Source: Melampsora larici-populina 98AG31
Lineage: Eukaryota; Basidiomycota; Pucciniomycetes; Pucciniales; Melampsoraceae
DNA length: 64,000 nucleotides
Assembly (NCBI RefSeq): GCF_000204055.1
Contig: NW_006768770.1
Span: 722,195-786,194 of the forward strand
Direction: 5' to 3'
The position numbers and the translations under genes are program-made. The notes beneath the pieces were generated by a model. That model searched no databases. It saw only the letters and a program-made list of their open reading frames with translations, and had not been told where the DNA came from. Positions 10,648 to 20,198 of this stretch are shown one piece after another. Position 1 is the first letter of the stretch; each line of letters starts with the position of its first letter.

Positions 10648-11898
10648 TAGTGGAGACGTGAGTACCTGACCTGATAACATTTGAAATGTCAGAATGTTTG
10701 AGAGACTGACTTACATACAGTTTCCCTTCCTATTTTTGCCGGATCTTGAGTGGCAAGAAGTTTAAGCAGCGGTTTTGGTTATCCTCCTGCCTCATTTCTC
10801 TTTTGCTGAATATAATATAAGGAAAGCTAGTCATGTAGAATTTGCTCGATTATGTGATTCGTGCTAGATACAATATATATGTAGTTCGGTGATGAGACGG
10901 CTCAAAAGATTGAAACTATCTTCTTTGGTATTCTGCTCACGGAATATCACAAGGCTCTTGTGAAGAAAGCTACTTTGACCTCAATGGTTTTGTCTTCCTT
11001 ATCATTGAATGAAAAAAACAGATACAAACAAGATGGAAATTCTATGGACTCAAATACACCATGTCTTCCCAAAATTCGAAGCAAGATTTAAACGTTCCCA
11101 GGAGCTATTTTCCGTCTTACAAACAGAGCCAAAAATTAAGTAGAGTACATCGGTCTTGTCCAGCATGAATAAAAACCATCGGGATCCGGTAAGTACGTTC
11201 ATTGTTGTGGCGGTCTCGAAGAACTAGATATAGATGGATGATTTTGAAAAAGATAAGATGATTGATATTTTTTCTTCTCTAAAGGAGGGGAAACAACAAT
11301 CACACTTAGAAAATCAACATCAATAAGATCTTTTGACTTTCAATCCTGAAAGTCATTAAAATCTCCTTACCACTCATTACACACAAATTATCTGATTTCA
11401 ATGGTGTGTAGTATCGTGTATCACCATGCCAGAACTCATAACTCGATTGACAAAAAGCAAAAACCGGGACATTCACTCACAAATCACGTATCTAGTAGTA
11501 CAACACATATACAAGAATCCAGCCACATCTTATATCGTGGAGTAAAGCAAGCATGAAAGAGATAGAAAAAAAACTACAATCAACTAAAACAACTTAGAGG
11601 AATCTGCCCACATCTTTTATCGTGGTGTAAAGTAAAGAAAGAAAGTATCATAATAAACTATCTGTAATGTAACACTTAGATAATTTGATATCAAGAGAAA
11701 CAGAGAATGTGAAGTCTCGATTCATTCACTCCTCAATAGGACAAGAGCCCGCCCGACGTGACGGTAATACCTGCCTGTGACACCTTTATTTATGGCAGCA
11801 GTCGCAGTCCGTGCTAAACAAACATGAAGAGCAAAGGCTTTTGTGAGACGGTGAACAGCGGTGAACTTATGATTTGATTGATCCGAAAGAGATCAAAC
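10648..11898. other. Intergenic, with a small direct repeat
   Basis: A degenerate direct repeat of about 90 bp occurs at 11515-11642 (GCCACATCTTATATCGTGGA and CCCACATCTTTTATCGTGG). No gene is supported. Confidence 0.45.
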
Positions 11899-12480
11899 TT
11901 ACGGTCTCAAACTGTGTACTTTTGACCAATCGGTCCATGGGAGCGCCACCGGGTTGAAAGGTTGGTGCTTGGTTTGTCTTGAGTGTGATTGAAGTGTTTC
12001 CAACAACGCGGATGACGTGGTAGCCGGAGGGGTGGGGGTTGGAGAACTGAGACCAATCATGTCGGCAGTGACCGAACGACCCATTTCAAAAAACATTGAA
12101 CGAATATTCAATGCAGTTGGATGGCCATTTGAAGGGTCGGATGGGACACTCATAGGGGTGGGCGTGGCAGATGGGGTATTATCGTGAATGTTTTGACTAC
12201 AAATCATATATGTATAAATGAAAATTTATAAATCCTTTAAATGAAAATGAAAACTCTGGCGATTGAGATGTACGAAAGTTTGCAAAGAGGCTTACGTCGA
12301 TTGATCTTCTAAAACGGTTTCCATAGTCCACTCTTGGTAAGGATGCATCCCAAGTAAAGCCTTTACACTATATATTTTACCGTTAGTGGTACGGCGCCAG
12401 TCTGGGATCGGTTCGGCTGTCCGTCCGACTTGACCGCATTGCCATGTACGGTGACCAAAGACGCCACAGTTCATGCACTG
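11899..12480 (-). CDS. Zinc-knuckle protein, paralogue of the TIR-element gene
   Basis: The first visible exon (about 12530-12297) has a canonical CCHC knuckle, C-x2-C-x4-H-x4-C (QCMNCGVFGHRTWQC), followed by PDWRRTTNGKIYSVKAL, the same signature seen in the genes near 2600 and 19700. A second exon (about 12194 to 11908) is Ser/Thr/Pro-rich (SSPTPTPPATTSSALLE) and contains IRSMFFEMGRSVTADM. A further exon probably follows the GTAAGT donor at about 11907. Upstream of the knuckle the frame is closed by a stop, so either an intron boundary is missed there or the N-terminus is lost. I did not find the palindromic ends of the 1231-3324 element around this copy. Confidence 0.5.
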
Positions 12481-12890
12481 ATCTTGCCTTGCTTGACACT
12501 CGGGTGGGCCGTTAACGGGATCGAGACGGGTTCTCGTTCAGCGCTGCCGCGAGTAGACATGATGAGTTCTAAAACCGATCTCGCCGCTGCTGAAGAGAGA
12601 GGAACGGTTGAAATATTTCCATTTGTACTTTTTTCAAAGGTCTTTTTTGTTTTTGGACCACAAAATGTTAGTTGATTCTTGACCGTTCAGGTGTTGGATT
12701 ATAGATATATATGGTGACAAGATCTTTGACTGTTACAGTGTTTTGTCTAGCCATGCAGAAATGAAGAACAAATTGCGGATTCCACTGAGATTCCATAATG
12801 ATCCTTTTGACCTTCACTCTAAACAACAAATAACTATCAGTCCGTAGGTATGAAGAAGTCGTGGGAAGCCTGAGGCATGAGTTAAGGGTT

Positions 12891-13690
12891 TTATTTAAGA
12901 TTGGGGACAAGCATCTTGTAAATCTGCTCAGAGGAATCACTTTCTGATGTGTCACTAGACCACCCTTTGTGATCTTGGGCTTCGTCGGTAGTCCTGTTTT
13001 CTGCAGACCTCAGTAGAATCTCAATGCAGCCCTTGAAGGCTACATAATGTTCCATGAACACTGTCAATATTTTGATGAATTCCTCTCGGTCCTCCACCTT
13101 TAAGTACAGACAAGATATGTCAGATCGATTAAGTTGAAGTTTATGTTTGTGTGAGATGAGAGATTTGGAAATTTATTACCTTTTTATCAAGCTTTGATTG
13201 CTTGAAATACAGATCAAGTTGCTTTGCTATAGAGCCGGAGTTCAATTCTGTTTTGCTCTTCAATGGTAAGTTGGATTTCATTTTTGACCTTGAGTTACTT
13301 TGACCTGGCTTGGATTGGACCCCACTGAATCTCGAAATTATTGAATGGATGTCCCCGGGTTGAAGAATACCTGAAAGTAAAAGTCTTTCACTCAGATGAG
13401 TCAGGGGCTCAAGGTCTCTTTGAAATTTTTGTAAATTATTTGACATCAGGCGAAGCTCCCCAGCTGAGATTATTTTGGGAGTTAATTTCATTTTTGAGTG
13501 TGTTTGAGCTGCGGTTGGAAAGATGACTTCAGGGTCAATATAGGCTTCATGACCGGCAGAGTGTAGACTACATACGTGATTTGTAATTCTTGATGTTGGT
13601 TTTGGCTTCTTGCATCGCTTGGGCTTCAAGATCCATCAATTTTCTTTTCTTCATCTGGAACTGTGGCATATCCGAAGCAAAAAGTGACAT
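12891..13690 (-). CDS. Small charged hypothetical protein, 216 aa
   Basis: Exons 13690-13576, 13508-13180 and 13097-12891 join in phase. The protein begins MSLFASDMPQFQMKKRK, which leads into a charged helix (LMDLEAQAMQEAKTNIK), has a basic central region (SNSRSKMKSNLPLKSK) and ends in an acidic/Ser-rich tail (WSSDTSESDSSEQ). No membrane span or signal peptide. Charge patterning suggests a nuclear or nucleic-acid-associated protein, but this is inference. I recognise no family. Confidence 0.5.
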
Positions 13691-14956
13691 TGAACCCCAA
13701 GAACCAGGTGTAGTTGTCGGTTTCGGTGGGATTGGATGTGAAACAATTACAATCAATTCAAGGTGTATTACTGGTAATTTGAATGGTGTTGGTTGCGTTG
13801 ATATAGTGATTGAGGAGACTAGAACCAACTCTTCAACAATTTCTGAAAGTAATGAGATTATTTTAATGTTCAAGTTTTGTGGGAATGGGGTGATGTGGAG
13901 CAACATCAGATTCCAAATTAATCAAAGGTTTTATGTAGCCATAGGTCTTGAGAAATTTGCACAACAAAGGTGCTGAACTGAGTTGCTTATATGTAGCTTA
14001 GTTCCAATTCTGTTGATCACAACTGGATGAGTGTTTTCTCAAGTGAGGTAGGCTGTGGTTGCTTATCTCGTCCTTCCAGGTACAGTAAATTTGCTGAGAC
14101 TAATCTCAGTATTGATAAATCAGCGTTCAGTGAGGTGTGAGTGAGACTGGGTAAAGCAAGGGAATAGCTCAGTACAGCACTCACCCCATCAAGAACCCAC
14201 GCTTAAGAGTTAAGACTGCAGAAGCTTTCACTGAACAGCCTCATTTTGATCAACTCATCAATGTTTTATATTGTTCTTCAGTTTTACCTCGACCACTCGA
14301 GCTCAATCATTTGAAAGATTTAGGGACCCTGGATTTAGTGACATATAAATCAAAAATCCAAAATCTGCCTACTCATGTTTCAATTTCATAACGGTTGACA
14401 ATGATTTTGTAGTAAATTTCAAAAAGATTGGATTTTAGAACCGAGATTTATGATATTTTCCACTGAATCACCGGAAAGCCATGTATGATCATCAACTCGA
14501 AAATCCCAAACAAACAAAATTAAACTCGCAGTCCACCTGCCTTGTTTCAAGATTAAGAGTGAACCTTACAACCCATAGGCCATGCACATTCCCAAGTCGT
14601 GTCGTAGTGCCCACGGCTGTCGACAACCGGGACCTCCCAAAAGTAGGTTGAGGAAGATTTTGAGTACGAGGCAAACTTTGTTTCTAGACTTTCGTCATGT
14701 CATTGCATCTCCGTCGTCCTTGAAAACCATGGAGAAGGAAAGTAGGGCGCTCAGCCTTGCTCAACACACACGTTCATCAGATGAGCACATGATCTTGAGT
14801 CCCGCTCTGTACAACATCATTTGCAACCATAGACAATCGCGCCACATCCTCAACGTCATACGTCTATATACAAGGTAAGACTACATACATACATTCATTC
14901 CTTGACGAGATTTCTGTCAGGTCTACAGATTTAAACAAGAACCAAACACTTCAAAT
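13691..14956. other. Intergenic, one palindrome-bearing repeat
   Basis: 14585-14645 is the second copy of the 60-bp repeat at 9119-9180 and includes CGGCTGTCGACAACCG at 14614-14629. Short frames around 14700-14880 are not convincing. Confidence 0.5.
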
Positions 14957-17102
14957 TCAGATACATTCCTTTTCAGTTACTTTATAATATCTGGTTGTTG
15001 GTATGTAGATAGTCGTTATATTACGTGCCAGAAAATAATTGGAAAAATCAAGGAACAGTGCCTTGGCCAAATGATCGCGATTCAGTTCACATGGTACCCA
15101 TTCCTCTTTCGATTGAATCACAGCTTTCATAAAATTTACTATGTACGCTTGTGTTCTTTTCCAGATTGGTTCTTCTACAGATTGGCCCGGCTTTGAGAGA
15201 TGTCGAGTTACAAGTAAAAAGTTGATTGCGCGGAGCGGGGATAAGGTGTGCTTGTCTTTTGGGTAGATCATCAAACCCTTGACTCCAGAACAGAGGAAGC
15301 TAGCAAGAACTGACAGATTCTGATGTGAGATGGTGATTTGAGCGCGGGTTTTGATGAGTTCCTCTTTGCGAGCCGCAAAGGCCTCCGCGGAGTCAGGTTG
15401 TGCACTATTGGCTATGTGATTGGTGCAGGTCGCAATTTCGTCATCAAGGGTTGTTGTAGCCCATATACTTGCAAATGTTTCTATCATCGTGTAGATGGAA
15501 ACAATGAACCGATCTAGATCTTGAATACAACTCTCACGGGACGCTGATTCTGTATCTTGAAGTTTATCTAATCGAAGTGATGAAAGTTCCTTAAAGTGCT
15601 GCCAACATGTGATAGCGTTACGGGTCCCACGAGACATCGATGCTTTGTGTGACACTTTTTTAGATGGACGGATTCTGTCGGCATCAGTTCCAATCAGAAC
15701 AAGAGCGGCCAGGACGTAATGCATGCCCCGTTCGAGAAGAGTATAGGTGGGGTTGTGAAATACTTTGATGGTGTCCCATAAGTAACGCTCATGAATCGGA
15801 ACTTCCTTCGAGGGAGAAGAAGTTGAAATTGTACGAAAATTGAATATCTGTGGCTGGTACCAGATGGTTCCCTTGCTTGGAGTGAATAATTGTTGATCTA
15901 CAAAAATTAATAATGATTGCACCGAAATATCAGCAGCAAAAAAGATCATAATTGAAATGAAGGTGACTGACTTTCCGGCATTAGACACCACTCACGAATA
16001 CGTGGTTGTCCCAAAGTGCTGAAGGTCACGGGATGGGAAAGCAACTCATCTGGATCGAACTGAGTGCAAGAACCTAGTGTGAGAGCATTTAACAACACAA
16101 GTGATGCCTCATGGATCGCGGCTATTTCAGAACTAAGCACAGCCTGCCTTTGAACCGATTCGCTTCGGTAAAGGTCGATCTTTTGAATCCAAAATGACTT
16201 GGGCTCGTCAGCAACCAAAGGAGATGCTACAGATGAAGGGTTGTTAAGCCCATTCTCGTTGATCGAGGCGGTTTGTGCTGATAGATTGGTCCTCTCTCCT
16301 GGACCTGGTGAAGGTGTGTCTACGCGGAATGCAGGAGGCTGACTCTCGTCATTGGCCGCAGTTTCAATATCTTGAATTCTGAAACGTCGCGGTTTTGAAG
16401 GCCCAGACGATGTGGAAGAATCCATCTCTGGACTTGGAAGCTTCTTTCTTGAGCAAGCTAGACGTGCCGAATGGCGGCGCGATCGATCAGTGCTCTCGTT
16501 CTCGTCTGGTTTTCGACCTCCTTTTCTGGCTAGTTCCCTTTCGCCTCCCTCAAGCAATGAACTGGATGAGTTATCGATGAATGTAGACCTATACAGTACC
16601 GTTGTGGAGTGTCCAAACCCAGGCATATTGGGTGTCGGGGAAGAAAGATCGGGTTGAGTCTTAAATTGCTGCCGTAGTGTTTCAGGCACACTAGGTACAC
16701 TGTTCAACTTATAGGAAGTGGCTAGTTTCGGGGGAGTGCTGTTGAGTGGCGTCATGGATGGCATTTGGGGTATGATTTTAGTCTGCCTGGCCGAGTCAAT
16801 TCTCAACTCGTCCCCTCGAGATTCTATATGGAAGCGCTTCAGATGTGATGCGATTTTTTTGAATGCTATGAATAGGACAAGCATCAGTTGGATGAACACA
16901 AGCAACACTACATGACCAACATACATTCCATCTCGTTCTCAGCTATCTCTGTAACTGCTTCCAGACATTTAGCTAGCCCAGCCGTCATTGGTATAGATTG
17001 TAACCAGTCTTCGATGGTTTTGGAGATTAGATCAAGGTCCATCAGATAGCGTGAAGGGTTGGTTTCCCCTGGCTGCTGGATAGATGAGATCAGCGAGTCC
17101 AT
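14957..17102 (-). CDS. Lineage-specific protein, copy A of an inverted paralogous pair
   Basis: Exons 17102-16925, 16865-15996 and 15897-14957 join in phase, giving 662 residues. The N-terminal exon (DLDLISKTIEDWLQSIPM) and the C-terminal 313-residue exon match the plus-strand gene at 40521-43888. Shared blocks include LERGMHYVLAALVLIG, CWQHFKELSSLR, IYTMIETFASIWA, GVKGLMIYPKD, PIWKRTQAYIV and HLAKALFLDFSN. The last exon is 941 nt in both copies. The middle exon is disordered and Ser/Pro-rich except for SFWIQKIDLYRSESVQ, LGSCTQFDPDELLSHPVTFS and the GQPRIR block, also conserved in copy B. The conserved C-terminus is predicted all-helical and soluble. Function unknown; strong retention in two diverged copies argues that it is under selection. 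Confidence 0.75.
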
Positions 17103-17890
17103 GTCGTAGATAATCGTGTGGATAGGATGTCCGGGCGAAGGATTGAGGAGTGTAGGGAAGGTTTCAACCTAGACAAAATACTTTTCGCCGTTCCATACCG
17201 ATAAAGGGGAAGCTTGAACAGGGATGTATGACAAAGGCACACACCACACTGCAAGCGTGCTTGTGTGGTGGATTCTTTCCTGTCAGCTGACCACTCTGAG
17301 GATCGTGGGTGCAGTTGTCGACCACACTGACCCACCCTGAGCTTTCTTTTGTCCATCAGGAAATCTTCATTATACTCGTTGGTTCCCTCAGTGATCATTG
17401 GGAGTGACGGACACACAACACACCAGAGCACCTTCTTTTTCATCAGTTGACCACTCTGATGGATGAGGATGCGGTTGTCGACCAACGTGACCCACTTCTC
17501 TGAGCTTTCTTTTATCTATCAGGAAACCTTCATTAGACTTGTCCATTCCCTCAGCGATCGCGGAAAAGTCAACCCTCAACTCCATCAAAGTCACAAATGG
17601 CACAGTGTCATTGTGAGTAAAGCTTGTTAAGGAACACTTGCAGGAAATGGAATACTCTTTGAATAAAATACTCATCATGGGTGACAGCGAGCTTTTGTGG
17701 TCTTGTTACCTGAGGAATGGGGTGACTGAGGGTTTACTCCCTTTATGACTTTCCTTCATAATTAAAAGGCCGGTCTGACCTACCCTTAAGAAAGCCACAT
17801 GCTCTCAACCTTCACAGATTATATAATTATAGTTTATACTCTCACCCTTTAGAGATTTTTGTAGTTCATAGCTTGTTAATATCTCATATC
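17103..17890. repeat. Intergenic tandem duplication containing the GTCGAC palindrome twice
   Basis: 17284-17405 and 17448-17575 are diverged tandem copies (CAGCTGACCACTCTGA and CAGTTGACCACTCTGA starts, then GAGCTTTCTTTTGTCCATCA and GAGCTTTCTTTTATCTATCA). Each carries a palindrome variant: CAGTTGTCGACCACAC at 17312-17327 and CGGTTGTCGACCAACG at 17472-17487. The short reading frames crossing the region are not genes. Confidence 0.65.
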
Positions 17891-19063
17891 ATGCTCCGTT
17901 CTACAGCTACTTTCCTTGGCCTTGTCTTGCTTATCTTAGTGTTGGCGCCTATCATGTTTGATCATTTCATAAACTCTTTTGCCATTACCATTCGCAAATA
18001 TCTTACACTTCCTGCCAGCCTGCTTGCCACCACCACCTATCTTTACTGCACTGTATTTCAAAGTACATCATTCTGCTACGATGCTAAAGATGAGGGCACA
18101 GCCCGCCCTCTATCACAAATTACGAGGTCTGTAGCGACAGGGGCGAAAATATCTTCCGACATTTTCGATTCTGTCATCGGCATCGGGAACCCTTTCAACC
18201 TTGCGCTCCACCAACCAGAGATACTCGAGTTGAGCCTAGCGATTCAATATTCAGCTGCTTTCGAAGGTAGGGAGTTACTTGCAATCCAGCTGTGGGACCT
18301 CAGCGAGCAGACGAAGGATGTAAAAGATCGGCTGATAGGGCTCAACAGTCAAGGGATCAATACATTTTCCTTCATTGCTCACGAGGTAGGTTACTCTTGA
18401 CTGCCCTCATCAGCTTCTTTTGCTGACCTGTGCAACCCTTTTACGCACAAGTTCTCAAGAATCCAAGACCTTGTTGAGATTGTTCATACAGGAAAACCAA
18501 AATACTCAGCGCATACCATCTCGCACAATCTAGACCTGCTTTATGATCACCTCTCACTGGACCTCTCCCGACTTCTTCTCCAAGTCGAGCACACACTCCC
18601 GATTATAGCGCGTGCAGGGGATCAAGCTACTTCTGTATCAGCAGAGCTTCTTCAACATCATCAAAAGCTTCTTGAGAAGCAGGAAACTACCCCCTTTTGG
18701 CGGAAGTTGTTGAAGAGTCACGGTTGGAGTAATAATCAGCTCAAGAAGGACATTGCTCTCACGTCCGAGAGTATTCAACAATTGATGCAGACATGGAGAC
18801 AGCTTGAGAATTTACGGAGCCTGCTGGTTGCGTACCGTAACAATGTCACGTTCTTCAAAGTACGTCTACCCTTTCTCTGAATCGATCTGGTTCCGAGCTG
18901 ACTATGGTTGTCCCTTACCTAGGCATCACTAGTTGGATCACACATTGCTGATCATCAGCTGTCTGTCGAAGATGAGGTGTATACCATGCGTCATATCATA
19001 CAGAAATTTACGCAGGCTGTCCAAGACTCAAAACAAGGTGCAATTGGTCCACGGGGCAATTGA
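17891..19063 (+). CDS. Membrane-anchored helical protein, 347 aa
   Basis: Exons 17891-18385, 18452-18859 and 18923-19063 join with phase-0 junctions. The N-terminus is strongly hydrophobic (STATFLGLVLLILVLAPIMF), consistent with a signal anchor, and a second weaker hydrophobic stretch follows (LPASLLATTTYLYCTVF). The rest is long amphipathic helices (ELSLAIQYSAAFEGRELLAI; LSRLLLQVEHTLPIIARA; LLEKQETTPFWRKLLKSHG). I recognise this as a type of hypothetical membrane protein recurrent in basidiomycetes but cannot name a function. The start is the first ATG; an upstream TTG in frame was rejected. The two hydrophobic stretches argue against a secreted effector. Confidence 0.7.
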
Positions 19064-19400
19064 TGGAGGACTAGGAATTATCCCCATTCTAGCTCCAATT
19101 CATTCTTTGTCGTGACTTTGAAGCATTGAGTTACCTGAAACAGAAATAAAACGGGGGCCCGAGAATTTTACGAACTACGATTTCCAGACATCATTGTCTG
19201 GAATCCGTAAGATTCAAGATTTCTCCGGAGGAACTAGAATTGTACGGACATTCCAAAGTTTCGAGTGTTCGGAAATGAAAAGAGATGTAAAGATTTGGTG
19301 CAAAATTCTCTTCAGGGCATGAAATATTGAATTTTACGATCTTTGTTTTGTATAGTTTGCGAAGATTAATCCTCGTGAGAAAATAATGCCTGCAAAGTTC

Positions 19401-19569
19401 TTGGAATTGTAAGCCAGTAGGTCTTTCATGATGTACCTTGCACATACATAAACATCATGTTGAAGTGATGTCGACTGTCCTTCGTTTCTGGATTGTGTGA
19501 GCACAAATTCGACTGACTGTGGGATATCTCCGAGGGGGAGATGAGAAGTCTCCTGCAAGAACCGCGCTA
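19401..19569 (-). pseudogene. Captured gene fragment, exact copy of 21860-22028
   Basis: All 169 bases appear identical to part of exon 2 of the gene at 20199-22541, in the same orientation. Identity starts and stops sharply (TTGGAATTGT at one end, CCGCGCTA at the other) with unrelated flanks. The fragment encodes the block from ARFLQETSHLPLGDIP to KDLLAYNS on the minus strand and is not attached to the other exons. Confidence 0.9.
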
Positions 19570-19582
19570 GTACTTTATTCCC

Positions 19583-19867
19583 GTGTGGTGGGAGACTTGG
19601 TTCCCCGACCTCCATCCACGCGCTCAATCTGAGATCTTTCCATGGGCTATCGACCATAGATCTCACCCGTCCATCCATGCCGGCATGGACCAGTGCCCCA
19701 ATTGTACCGAGTTTGGCCACACACACCCATGCTCCAATCCCCCTGATGCACCGGGTTATGATTATTGGCGCCGATCCAGCAACGGCAACATGTACTTATA
19801 TTTGGAAACTACCTACCTACCTGATATGCGCTTTTTATTTTTTTGTACCTCTACTCAATTACATTAA
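19583..19867 (+). pseudogene. Zinc-knuckle gene fragment
   Basis: The frame encodes WWETWFPDLHPRAQSEIF, then RSHPSIHAGMDQCPNCTEFG, then a histidine and a cysteine, and YWRRSSNGNMY, aligning with the first exon of the gene at 1769-2753 (SEIFHWTLNERSHPGIHAGL, DWRRASNGKMY). The knuckle is shortened to C-x2-C-x4-H-x3-C. No ATG precedes it; the fragment starts directly after the captured segment and ends shortly after NGNMY, so it is a deletion derivative. Confidence 0.6.
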
Positions 19868-20198
19868 TGTCTGTAAATGATGTTCTGTAAAATTCATGTC
19901 GCTCAATAAAACGAGTCGGAAGGTACAACAAAGGTAAAACACATGCGCATAATACGAGCACATCAGTATGAGGCTACTAAGATTACAGTTATTGAGCAGA
20001 CCGTGATCCCAATGGTGTGGGATACAGTTCTTATTGGGTGAGGCTGCTGAGATGTGTGGCTCATTCCGAAAGGACATATAAGAAATTAAAGTGTCATGAT
20101 CATGATCAGAAGTAAATCACAACCTGCAAAGAATGATCGCTTGCAATGGGTTTGAAGACATATTTTGTAGAGATCGCGATAAATACAAAGATGGAGTT

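Larger units (their letters stand above)
19147..19905. mobile_element. Small TIR element with zinc-knuckle remnant and captured gene fragment
   Basis: The left end (GGGGGCCCGAGAATTTTACG, then the palindrome variant CAGACATCATTGTCTG and a CTCCGGAGG block) matches the right end of the 1231-3324 element read in reverse. The right end at about 19860-19905 carries ATTAATGTCTGTAAA, as in the left end of that element. Inside are a 169-bp segment identical to 21860-22028 (part of exon 2 of the neighbouring oxygenase-like gene) and a 5' fragment of the zinc-knuckle gene family. The right boundary is approximate. Confidence 0.6.

Noticed and set aside
15946..16926. Transmembrane segment HVVLLVFIQLMLVLFIAF at the start of the open frame
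   Set aside because: It is intron sequence (16866-16924). Splicing from GTATGT to the TAG acceptor joins the N-terminal exon in phase as in the paralogue.
17873..17890. Earlier start for the membrane-anchored protein
   Set aside because: It would need a TTG start; the first ATG at 17891 directly precedes the hydrophobic anchor.
17891..18100. Secreted effector candidate
   Set aside because: The hydrophobic N-terminus is followed by a second hydrophobic stretch and long cytosol-type helices, and it is not small or Cys-rich.
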